64,000 bases of DNA. It comes from Caprimulgus europaeus. Its lineage: Eukaryota > Chordata > Aves > Caprimulgiformes > Caprimulgidae. Each line of letters opens with the position of its first letter. Position 1 is the first letter of the stretch. The notes beneath the pieces are model-generated. The model saw nothing but the letters and a program-made list of their open reading frames with translations, ran no database searches and had not been told where the DNA came from. Below are positions 10,657-22,100 of this stretch, piece by piece. The stretch covers positions 68,285,723 through 68,349,722 of the forward strand of contig OU015526.1 in NCBI GenBank assembly GCA_907165065.1, given 5' to 3'. The position numbers were made by a program, and so were the translations under genes.

Positions 10657-11882
10657 TGAGATATGGGAAGCTATCTATAAACACACCAGACCACTACAAC
10701 AGGTATGCTTGGAATGGAATAATTTCAGAGGCAAAGACCCATTTGACCACAGTTAGTGACCTTTGGGATTCCTCTAGTGCGTACTTCAAGCCTGTTGCGT
10801 AGTTTGTACCTTTGTCTTGGTTTTAATTCTGGTGGCAGCACTTCCTGCTGCCTGTGAATGTCTGAAGACATCACTGGCAGGTGGAATTTCTGTCTTTCAG
10901 CCCTCAGAAGGAAAGTTAGAGGAAGAATCGCTGGTGATTTCTGTGGTTGCTAAATGTGGCCCGGTTGTACTTTCTCCCTGGAGTTGCCTTTCCACATCTG
11001 TGTCAGCTCCAGCCTGTTCACCATCACGATCTGTCCTCTTCCCCTTGGTAGCCGTTGTTGGAGCCAAGTCATGCACCTTTGCGCTTGTTTCATTTGATGG
11101 TTTCAAATGCCATTTCAGCCTTTCCCACCTGCAGGCACTAGGTTGTGCCTTTTAGTCACAAGCTAACTTCTGCACATGCAGTGTGTCCACCTTGCTCATA
11201 TGAACATTTATTATTCACCTGATCCAACACTCAATTATTTGTGCTCAGGTTATCCACCTCAGTGCACTTTTAGAAAGACCATAAGCATGTTCATTATATC
11301 CATGTGCAGTCTTTTTGGCCAAATTGTGTCTTCAGAGGCATGGCAAGGAAAGTTTCTGCCTGCAGGCTCTACCATGGGTATATTCAGTAGTGCCTAAATA
11401 AATGGAATTCTCAGGAGCTACCAGAATAGTCAGGCATGGCCATGCTTCTCTGTTCTTCTACATAGTTAAAATTGACCATCAGCCTACTTTGAGCTGATGG
11501 TGCTAAGCCATGACTTTAGCCCACTTTTGGCAGAAAACTGTTTTACTAGTCAGTTTGCTTTTCATTGTCATTGTCTGATTCCCAGAGCTGTGGCCATGCT
11601 GGGTCATTTGTCTAGTCTTCCCCACACCCCGGCCATCTGTGCCTTGGTAGGAGACAATGCAGTAGACCCAATTGTTAGATGAGCATCTGTGCCTTCTTTT
11701 TGTCTGGGCTGGCTCTCCCATTCACAAGTGCAGGGTTGTGGGTACAGCCTGTCTTTGAGAGGCTTTGTGTGAGGACTGAGATCTGCCTACAGGAGGGCCC
11801 ACTCCTACAAGAAGAGTGCTTGAGCATGGGCTGAACTGTAACCGTGTGTATAAAAGCAAAAGGTTTTCACAGAAACACAGGG

Positions 11883-12441
11883 TCAAGTGCAGCTCTTCCC
11901 CTCTACTCTGCCCTGGTGAGGCTGCATCTGGAATATTGTGTCCAGTTCTGGGCCCCACAGTTCAAGAAGGACAGGGAGCTGCTTGAGAGAGTCCAGCACA
12001 GAGCCACCAAGATGATTAAGGGAGTGGAGCATCTCCCTTATGAGGAAAGGCTGAGGGAGCTGGGCCTCTTTAGCTTGGAGAAGAGGAGACTGAGGGGTGA
12101 CCTCATTAATGTTTATAAATATTTGAAGGGTGAGTGTCAGGAGGATGGAGCCAGGCTCTTCTCAGTGATGACCAATGATAGGACAAGGGGCAATGGGTGT
12201 AAGCTGGAACACAGGAGGTTCCGCTTAAATTTGAGAAGAAACTTCTTTACAGTGGGGGTGACAGAGCACTGGGACAGGCTGCCCAGGGAGGGTGTGGAGT
12301 CTCCTTCTCTGGAGACATTCAAGAAGTGCCTGGACGCCTTCCTGTGTGATCTCATGTAGGTGTTCCTGCTCTGGCAGGGGGGTTGGACTGGATGATCTTT
12401 CGAGGTCCCTTCCAATCCCTGACATTCTGTGATTCTGTGAT
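11883..12441 (+). mobile_element. CR1 LINE, 5'-truncated, 3' end intact
   Basis: The last ~560 bp of an avian CR1 in + orientation. It keeps an open frame of about 160 codons for the C-terminal end of the CR1 ORF2 reverse-transcriptase protein, with hallmarks [46 protein letters not shown] and [16 protein letters not shown]. It ends with repeats of ATTCTGTG at about 12424-12441. 5' truncation is the usual outcome of target-primed reverse transcription. The Met at 11844 lies in flanking DNA and is not a real start. The preserved frame suggests relatively recent insertion. Confidence 0.93.
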
Positions 12442-12950
12442 TCAGTGTTTTCCTGAAGAAAGCAGTGTTTCCATATATGCTTAAAGAGCCTCCTGCAGCA
12501 GGACTGGATATACTTGGAAAATTAGGACCTCACAGCAGCACATTGCTTTGAAGTGCAGTTGTACCGTTGTGCAGAACGGATGGCACTGCTGGGGAAATGG
12601 AGAGGTGGGAAGGAAGACCACAGAGGCGTTGGCAAAGCTGAAGGGCGTTGGGTAAGATGCGCTGATGCTTGTAGTGCCGGTTGCAACTAAATTCCTTAGA
12701 CAATTAAGAGTTTCAGTTCTATGTAATTTGTTTAGGGGTTACAATTCTGTACAGGAAAACAGAACATTTAATTGTAAATGCAGATGTGACATGACATTCT
12801 GTCTTACTGACTTCTCAAGAGCGTAGGGAAAGGAGAAAGCGTAAATAGCTCAGGAAGAACAAGCATTTTACATTGCAATGCGCTGTCAGTAAAGAGCTCT
12901 GATGCTTTCTGCACATGCAGCTTATACAGGGAAAGCACCCACGTTCCTTA

Positions 12951-12956
12951 TTTATT
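12951..12956 (-). terminator. MGST2: MGST2 polyadenylation signal
   Basis: AATAAA on the - strand, 28 nt beyond the MGST2 stop codon. If used, the 3' UTR is only about 50 nt. It is the first hexamer downstream of the stop. Confidence 0.6.
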
Positions 12957-12983
12957 AAAAAACCCCCCAAACCAACCCAGTGT

Positions 12984-13116
12984 TTAGAACAATTTATGTA
13001 GCTTCTTCATAATGCTGAAGTCCAGGTATTCATCCAGAAAGCTGTTAACAATCCCAGCTGCACCCAGGGTTATCAAGCAAATCAGAATTATCAAAGACAA
13101 ATAAAAACCTGTTAAC
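12984..13116 (-). CDS. MGST2: MGST2 coding exon 5 (terminal)
   Basis: The acceptor CTAG is at 13120-13117. The exon begins with the last base of Arg104 and encodes 43 residues and a stop. It starts [18 protein letters not shown], the fourth membrane segment, and continues [12 protein letters not shown] to a basic C-terminus KKLHKLF. The open frame continues upstream to 13334, but that part is intron. Confidence 0.95.
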
Positions 13117-16100
13117 CTAGAAGTGGAAAGCAGAAAAATACAGTTATGAGCTGTTACAGCTGTACTGTACGAGCTCACGTGTGAGTGAAACTGCTTTTCC
13201 CCACCAGTGAAGAAGTAGTGTGTTGGATCAGAAAGGATCATTGCTGCAATGCTCCCCTGGTGTGTTTTGGTAATAAACCCTTCCCACCCATGACTTTTGC
13301 TAGGGAGAAGAGAGATTCCTAATATCTTCTCCATGGGAAAACTCTCCCCCAGTGATTCTAAATATTCCCGTGGAAGTTAGGAACGTGCTCCAGGATGAAG
13401 TGACCTCATCCCATGACATGAAGGCCTGTAGGTAAAGCCTCAGACGAGCTTGAGCATCTCACTGCAACCCTAGGTGTAGGAGTGTGGGAGAGAAGCCCTT
13501 GGGGCTGAGGGAGAGGTGTGCCTGTGTCTTTCATCCACATCTGTTGGTCAGGTACTCTCCACTAAGCTGGGAGGTCTGCTGCTGGTCATCACTTTGACTT
13601 GGAGATGGATTTTTAGACTGGAAAGGAAAAGTGTGGATCCTAAAAAATCGGTGATTAGGGCATTTGCTGGGGATGGGAGAAGGTTGGGTTATTTTATTTG
13701 TACAAAATGGAAAGCTCCTACAGAAGAGGCTGGGAAGAGCCCTTCAGCTCTGGAGCACGGAGCTCGCTTTCTGGGCACGTGTGAACAGGGAGCTTCCCCT
13801 CCATGCAGGCTCTCCTGGGGCTGTTCTCAGTTGCCTTGGTGCAGACTCTGGTCTGATAGGCACAATCCTGGGAGTTGCTGCTGGGTTGGCCTCCACCAGC
13901 AAAACAAGCACCGAAAGCCCTCTTTGGACAATCCCATCACGTTGGCATTGGTGAGAGGTGTGAGGAGTTGTCAGCCTTTGATTTATAGCCAGCTATCCCC
14001 CTACCAACAGAGGCTGAAGAGGTGAGGTGCTTGGGAGCCTGGTGCCCAAGGAATTGATATAAGTAGCCTTTCTGGGCATGCCACGTCTAGATGCTGATTT
14101 CAAAACAGTGAAGTATGAGATATCCTCACTTTCAGGAGAGCACAAGTCTTTAGCTTAGCCCTTTAAGTATCTGTCAGAGCCAGCTGCAGAGAAGGGTAAA
14201 GGATACAGCTCACTTGCAAAGTCCTCTCCAGCACAGAAACCGAGTAGAAGGTGCATGTTCCTGTTGTGTTCTTAAAAAATCCAGCCTTGGCAAATCTGAA
14301 CTGCAATTCACGTAGCCAAGTGCATGAGTATGTGTTGTAACCAGCACTTCGAGCACGTGGACCAGGTTTGTCTGCAACTAGCATGGTTGAAGTCAGTGAT
14401 TATGGCTGAGAATCAGTGTGAAGACTAACGACCTTCTCGCTGCTAGGGCTGCTGGAGGCTTGCTCTATGTTTTGGGGCCAGGTTCTGCATACCTGGCTTG
14501 TGGCGATCTGTTGCCAACTGAAGCACCGGCAGGAGGAGAGCACCAGCCAGAACTGCAGAGATGGGCCTTGTCAGCAAAGCCATTTCCAGGGCTGCCAGGC
14601 TGACTCTCTTCAATGCAAAGAAATCAGAGTCTCACCAGAGTGTAAAGCTCTGTCTCCCAGGGAAGCCAGCCACTGCTCTTAGGCTTCCTTGAGAGCCTGA
14701 ATTGATTGATCTAAGGGTGCTGAGGTAGAGCACAGAATCACTGAATGGTCTGGGTTGGAAGGGACCTTAAAGATCATCCAGTTCCAACCCCCCTGCCATC
14801 AGCAGGGACACCTTCCACTAGACCAGGTTGCTCAAAGCCTCATCCAACCTGGCCTTGAACACTTCCAGGGAGGGGGCATCCACAGCTTCTCTGGGCAACC
14901 TGTGCCAGTGTCTGACCACCCTCACAGTGAAAGCATCAGAAAGATTTCTTGAACAAAGGACTTTTTAGTTTGTTGATTAAAGAAAAGTCCTTTATGCTTG
15001 GCTTGTTCATTTATTTACACTGGTTTGCTCCCCAAACTTCCCTAATATTTCTAGTCTTCTAGTTGGTGTTCATTGCATCATTTGAATTATTGCTTCTCTT
15101 ACTGAGAGATATAAAATGATCTCCATATATTTGCTCTGGAAAACACAGCCTCTCCCTTCTCTTAAGCAACAGCTCTTCCAAAGAGGGTAAAGGACTGGTG
15201 AAGACTGCAGTGAAGGAGCATGGTAACACTGGCACACAAGCTATGGAATATAGCCCTGTAGTACAGGCTTTTGCTGCTGCAGGATTATTCACTACAAAAT
15301 AGTCTTGACTGTTTTATATCTTCCTTTAGAAATATACATCCCAAGTCTTTTAATTATATGGCAAGCATGTATCAGGCTATTTTCTTTTTACGACTGCTAA
15401 CGTGGGCTGGAGCATTAGGTCCCGACACAGAAGATAGTGCAGTGGCTTCAGTGAAACAAATAATAAACAGTGAGTTTGAGTGTTTATAGCAGAGGTGTTT
15501 TGCCAGTGTGTGTGTTTGTTGAAGCAGAATGTTAGGAGATGCTGTGCACTTAACATTCATTAACGTGTTGTTATCTGAAGCTGTGTTCTCTTATCTAGTT
15601 GGTGAAAGTTCATCAACCTACAAGGCCAGATTTACTTGCTTCCCTTAGTGCATTTTGTAGGGCTAGAGTAAAGGTCTCAATGTGACAAACTGGGGAAAGA
15701 TGTAAAGAGCAGACAGGCAGGCACGGTGCAAACCTTACCTGAGCAGCCTCCCACCCTACAGCAGTCCTGAGCTGCACACCTGGGCTTCTGCTTTCAGACC
15801 TCTCTGCCTCTGCTTGCCAATATGCTCAGTGCAAAGCAGGCACCCACCATGTGAGCATCAAACCTGTTCTCTCTCATGACCTGTAGCGCATGCACACCTT
15901 AACCCAGGCTTCTCCTGCAACAGCCAGCCCTCTTCCCCGAGGGCTTCTGCTGCAGACCTCTTGCTGACACTCCCCACATGTTGCCCTCAATTACAGTCAC
16001 TTTTCACTGCCAGTCCTTGGCTCTCAGCCCAGCTTCAGACCACAGCTGGGAGCTTTTAACCTGCGTTCAGTTGGTAACGCCTTACCTTCCTTTCACAGTC

Positions 16101-19100
16101 TGTGCGTAACCATGGAAGTACTTGTAGCGGGCAACCACATACAACACACCCAGACAGGAAGCTAGTTCTAAGAAATAAAAGATTAATAGGGGAAAAAGAA
16201 CAGTTAGAAAACTAAAATTGAGGATTGTAGACAGTTAACCACTTCAGCTGTATTTTCTAGTTGTAGAGCTCTGGGGATTTTCATAGCTACCCATGCCCTG
16301 GGCAGTTATCTTGGGAAAGAACCATGCAAAAGATATATATATATATATATACTCTTAAACATTCACTACAGAAGGCTCTTGATGTGGGTTTACAGATAGG
16401 TGTGGATACAGAACTGTCCAAAAACCCCTAGATGCATTCCCTGAAAAGGCCATCTGAAGAACTGACAGGAATCTGTAGCCCCCCTGAGTTTGGTGGTTAT
16501 CCCAGAGACAGGATAGTGGGTTGGACCACTGTGGCTTGACCCAACGCTGTCATTTTGTATTGTTATGGCAGTTCATTCTAAAGGGGAGTGTTTGTTTTGG
16601 AAAGAGAATCTTATTTATGTTGTTAATAACCTGCTTTGCATTTATATAGCAGCTTTTATCCAAGGACAAGAGAGAAGGCTGTAGTGAAGTTAGCTCTCTG
16701 ACCCCTCTGTGGGAAGAGTATAAAGTCACCTCTGTTTGATAGACGGAGCAGGGTGTGTAGGTCAGTGCTGTTATCCAGGACTAAGCAGTGCTAGTTAATT
16801 CTGTGCTCTTTCAAACCATGTGAATATTACAGAGGACAGCCTTTACTCTGGTCTGGATTAACTCTTGTAAACATACCCATGGGAGATGCTCAGCTGAAAA
16901 CATGACTTAAAGAGGAGGTTAACATAATCCTTCTTTTCTTACATATGGTAGCCCACGTCTGTGTTGCTGGTTAGCGGCTGATTTTCCACAATTCAAGTGT
17001 CTGCCTATGAGCACATCACAGAATCACAGAATGTCAGGGATTGGAAGGGACCTCAAAAGATCATCCAGTCCAATCCCCCTGCCAGAGCAGGAACACCTAC
17101 ATGAGATCACACAGGAAGGCGTCCAGACGGGTCTTAAAAGTCTCATATCCAATTCGTTGACCTAAGTGGTGCTACTTTGGATTTACATTGGATTTGCAGT
17201 GGAGATGGGACTCTGGCTAAAAAAGAGCCCCAAAACAAAATTACTAGTTTGGAGCAAACATAGCAAATGGAGAAGACAGCTAGTCATTCAGGAAGGAGAG
17301 GTATAATGCGCTGGAGCTAGTTATCCTTTCTCTAGCCCACAGACTTCATGCTTCTAAAACATCATCTGGGGAAGGGTTGATAAAGCTGAATGCAAAAATT
17401 AGGCTCTGTCACAAGTTCTAGCTCTGTGAGAGTCCACCCCATCACTGTTAGGAGACATCACACACCCACCTTGGAAAGTCACAGAATCACAGAATGTCAG
17501 GGATTGGAAGGGACCTCGAAAGATCATCCAGTCCAACCCCCCTGCCAGAGCAGGATCACCTACATGAGATCACACAGGAAGGCGTCCAGGCGGGTCTTGA
17601 ATGTCTCCAGAGAAGGAGACTCCACAACCTCCCTGGGCAACCTGTCCCAGTGCTCTGTTACCCTCACAGTAAAAAAGTTTCTTCTCAAGTTTAAGCAGAA
17701 CCTCCTGTGTTCCAGCTTGCACCCATTGCCCCTTGTCCTATCATTGGACATCACTGAGAAGAGCCTGGCTCCATCCTCCTGACACTCACCCTTCATATAT
17801 TTATAAACATTAATGAGGTCACCCCTCAGTCTCCTCCAAGCTAAAGGGACCCAGCTCCCTCAGCCTTTCCTCATAAGGGAGATGTTCCACTCCCTGAATC
17901 AACTTGGTGGCTCTGTGCTGGACTCTCTGAAGCAGTTCCCTGTCCTTCTTGAACTGTGGGGCCCAGAACTGGACACAATATTCCAGATGTGGCCTCACCA
18001 GGGCAGAGTAGAGGGGAAGGAGAACCTCTCTTGACCTACTAACCACACCCCTTCTAATGCACCCCAGGATGCCATTTGCCTTCCTGGCCACAAGGGCACA
18101 GTCAACAGAGTGAGAGGTAGGAAAGCTCTGTGGTGTCTGAGTTCAGAACATTTGGCCAAATAATGCCCCCCTGCTAGGTGCCTGAGACAACTTAGTTTTT
18201 TCCAGTGCAGACCTGAAACACAGCATCCATGGCTGGAGCTGCCGCTGTTACGACCGCACTTCAGTGCGCAGTTTTATGTCCCAGAACAAACAATGAGTCA
18301 CAGCCCAGTGGTGATGTCAGCATCTGGGATGTAAAAACACAGTTTTGGTTTGGTTTGCTGGCTCCAGCTCCGACTCCATCAGCCAGGGAGGGGTCCAGCC
18401 CCAGGCGTGAGTGCTCTGCCCTGAGTCTTTTCAGGCTGCCTCCTCCCAAGGGACAATAGCTGTGCTTCATGTCCTGTGAGAACTGTCCCGTAATGTGCAA
18501 ATAATTGTTAGTGGGAAGCATCTGGGAGCTGCTTTTCTGAATGATTCACCCTGCTGATTCCCTGAATGTGTAAGTGTCCCTTGTATTGACTCCGTGGTTT
18601 GCAGAGAGAAGTGGAAGCTGGTGGAGCCATGGGAAATGCCATGACTAAGCAGGGATTTCAGTGAGCATTCTTCTAGGAAGGCTATGCTAAGGCAATGCAA
18701 TTAAAAGAGGGGAAAGATGTCTACAGTCATTTACCTCCTGATAAAACTACAGTGTTTTTAAAAGTTATGTAAAAGTTCTCATTCCAAGATAAAAATGGAA
18801 AGTGTTTACCTTGATTAAAAAACCATCCAGCAGTCCAGAGGACAGTCAGGAATATTGGGTAAAACTCCACACAGTTTTGTCTGCAGAATAAATTTGAAAG
18901 AACACTAGTCTGGAAAGGGAAAGAACTCTGGGTAGGATTTTCAAGGAGAATCAGCTTTGGCCTCGTTCAGTTGCCACTAAAGTTAATGCTATTGAATCCA
19001 GTGGGAGCACAGTCAAGCCAGCACTAGGTGCTCTTAAAAATTCTCTTATTTGTAATCTCAAATACAAACTATTTTGAATATTTTCCTGTTGTTTAAACTT

Positions 19101-22100
19101 AGACAAGGATCTGGATCCCAACTACATGGAAAGAAATAGGACAAATAATCCTAAATGAAGTGCAGCAGAGAGGCAGGAATTCCAGCATATGGATGTGATG
19201 TTAATCACTTCTCTCCATACTCGATATGTAAGTTCTGAGGGTCAGCATTCCTGGGACTGCAAGAGGAAGCACAGAGCTGTGCGTAGGCTGCTTGGATTGC
19301 TCTGCTGAGGCCAAGTGCCTTTATGAGATGCTGTCAGGCACAGACAGCACACAATAGATCTTCTTATGGTGAGGACTCAAATATCTTTATTTGTGGACAT
19401 CTTCATTTTTCCCACCAATATTTTGTTGGGATAGATTTCCTTGGTTGTTCTGAATGAATTTCTTTTTAAAGAATTGGGCATCCTTCTATATCTGACATAT
19501 TCTGTTATCAGATATGTTGTCTTATGTATTCTATGTCTCATTATTGTTATCCACGACAACTACAGTTACAGCAGATGGGAATGGTTGGAATAAATATAAA
19601 TACTTTTGCACAGGATCATTAGCTAATCACAAACTGAAGCCCTTTAGGAAAATGCTGACTTCTTAGACAGGCTATCCCACCGTTATCCACTGTGAAGACA
19701 GCGGTTTTCTGTGCTCATCTTCCATGTGTTTGGTGTTAGTCACAGTCCAAGAACTGACAGCACAGCTTGCTAGATCCAGAACATCTGAATTCTCTAAGTT
19801 ACAGGCAATTAGCTCTCAGCCCCTACTTAGGTTTGGGTAATCTGATTGCCTAGTTTGATCAGAATTTGAGCAGTGACTGTTTTAAATGAGCTGAACTTAC
19901 TCCATTATCATTAAAATAATAGCTGAACCATTTGATAAGTTATAAGAAAAGATTTAAGATCATCATCATTTTAAGATGATGTTTTTGTTTCTCTTCTGGA
20001 CTGAGTTGTTATTCATTGCCACCATCTTAATGATCTCTGGACTTACTGTGCACGAAATGTTCTATCAAATTCTGGAGCTCCAGTGACAGCTGGAGGCATG
20101 ACCTTGTGCTTCATTCTTGATTTCCCCACCAGCCAAGCAAAATGACCTGTAAGCAAAGATAAGGGCTCACAAATTACACAGCTCCTCAGCACAGTTGCAT
20201 CCCTAACAAGTCAGTAATTTTTTAAATAGAGATCATTGTTCATCAGCTCTTTCCATTTTGTTTGACAGAAAGAGACCAATGTTAGATAAACTATTTTTTC
20301 CCTACAAAAGTTTAGATCTTCAAGAGTGACTTATTCATGAAGAAGGGGGAAAAAAATTGCTATTTCTGAAATATATGCATTCTCTTTTTGTATTTGCTAC
20401 ACTAACTATGACTTAAATATCCTCCTGCCTCATCTGAACCCTAGGGCTGCACAGTTTAGGAGCGGTCTAGCCACGATACTTCCCTACTTGCTTGGATAGC
20501 ACAGGGTCATTTTGGTTTAGTGACTCTTGAGACCTGTGATGCTTTGGAGTATGGAGCAGCATTAAAGTCTTTGGAAACAAAAATCTAGTCACCACCTTTT
20601 AAAAGTTATTTACCCATACCTTACAGAGCACATTTGTTGTTATTGTCTTGGACTGTCAAAGTTCAGTATGTCAGAAAGAGCTGAGAACCGCAGTTGGGGA
20701 GCTGTAGCCTGTTCCCTGATCTCCACATCATCTGCTGGAGAGCTCCAAGAGCTACCTGTTGGAGGACCTATGCTATTTCCACCTCCACTGATTGGAGCTG
20801 ATAGTACTTACCTGTCTTGTCAAATGCATTTTTTTAGAACTGATGCAGTGCCACGAAGAAGATAGATTGCTCACTGTACAGTGACTAAATACCAGTTACT
20901 TAAAGAACAAAACAAACCAAAAACCAATCAAACACTATCTCTGCACTTCTGACCTGTATTTCTAGGCTCACTTCTGCCTTCTGTATGTACACCTCATTTT
21001 ACTGATTTTCTCATTGCAGAAATCTCCCCCTAAAAGTTGAACAGAAGCTCACATGGACAAAAGACAACACACAGACAATGATTTTCTGTGTGCAGCAGAG
21101 CTATTGGGCATCACCCTGTTTGACTTTAAAATTCTCTGGGTACCTGGAGCTATTTTTCTGGCTGTGTCATAGCCACCCTGTATGAGAAGCTCACTATTTA
21201 CCTTCTACCTAAATTTTACCTGGATCCAGAAACCAGGCACCCACCTGGGTTCACTAAAATGACTTGTCTAGGGGGCAAGCCTAGAACATACCTTCTGACC
21301 TCCCTTCTGGGAGCAGTGGCATTAAAATGCAGCTAAAAATGTTAGTGATGCTGCCCTAATGCAGCAGGTGCACCTCTTATGTCCTAGCCTTGCAGCCAAA
21401 GCCTTTTCCCAAAAAAGCCTTTTCCCAAAAAAGCCATTTCCCAAAAAAGCCTTTTCCCATCTGTCTTCTCTCCACATAAGTAATTATGGGCTGTGTTCAA
21501 GTGACCTCTTAAGCTTTCTCTCCAGAGACTAGGCAGAGCATCTCAGATAGCTCTCTGAGGCAGGTTTACAGGACCCTTCATTGTATTTGCATCCAGCAAG
21601 ACCTCCTCCACTCCCCCCACACATCTCTTGTCATGCCTGGTGATTCACCCATTATTTGCCACCTTGCAGCCCTTTCAGAAGGGAAGAGTGGTAGCGGGGA
21701 GGGTTTAGGGAACACGCTTCAGGGAGACTGAAACTTATGGAAGCACAAGAATTACCTCTGAGAAATATTTTCCTGGAAAACTTAACTGCAAAGTTGCTTT
21801 TTAACTTCTGTCACCCTCAAAATGATCTATTTTTTAATGACAAATGCTACGTGCTGGCCAATCCTGCCTGGTTTATCAGTCAGAGTGGTAGGTGAGCCAT
21901 GGTTTTTTGTGCAATGGCATTTTTTGACAGCAATGCTTTCCTTGTTTTCTGGCTGCACCAAGCCATTCAATGCTTACACCCAGCCTGGGACCAGGTTTTT
22001 TCTACTGGGGAACTAAGGCAAGCCAGCATGGCTCGTTGTATCCACATCAGTTGAAAAAAAAGCCTTGAACAGATACTGGACAAAATAAACTTACTGGGGG

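Larger units (their letters stand above)
9111..12930. other. MAML3-MGST2 tail-to-tail intergenic region
   Basis: The two genes converge here, so this gap lies between two 3' ends. It holds a small (CTA)n run near 9766-9780, the long GA-rich microsatellite at 10292-10656 and a CR1 fragment at about 11883-12441. The stretches 9111-10290, 10660-11880 and 12442-12930 show no exon or repeat that I recognise. Confidence 0.7.
16168..18809 (-). other. MGST2: MGST2 intron between coding exons 3 and 4
   Basis: A 2.64-kb intron with two sense-oriented CR1 fragments of one subfamily (17015-17142 and 17479-18103) and an (AT)n run at 16333-16351. A phrase near 16480-16570 ('ggttggaccactgtggc') vaguely resembles a very old CR1 3' end, but this is uncertain. 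Confidence 0.85.

Noticed and set aside
10198..10802. Four long overlapping frames of Arg/Glu/Lys repeats (+) and Leu/Phe/Ser repeats (-)
   Set aside because: They are translations of the AAGAG microsatellite, which has no stop codon in several frames; not genes.
11844..12359. 171-codon + strand frame as a host gene
   Set aside because: The sequence is the C-terminal part of the CR1 reverse-transcriptase ORF, 5'-truncated, with its apparent Met in flanking DNA.
13117..13334. Upstream Met extension of the MGST2 terminal exon frame
   Set aside because: The sequence upstream of 13117 is intron; an in-phase acceptor and the upstream exons account for the protein.
16480..16570. Possible ancient CR1 3' end ('ggttggaccactgtggc')
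   Set aside because: Only a loose resemblance over about 25 bp and no terminal repeat.
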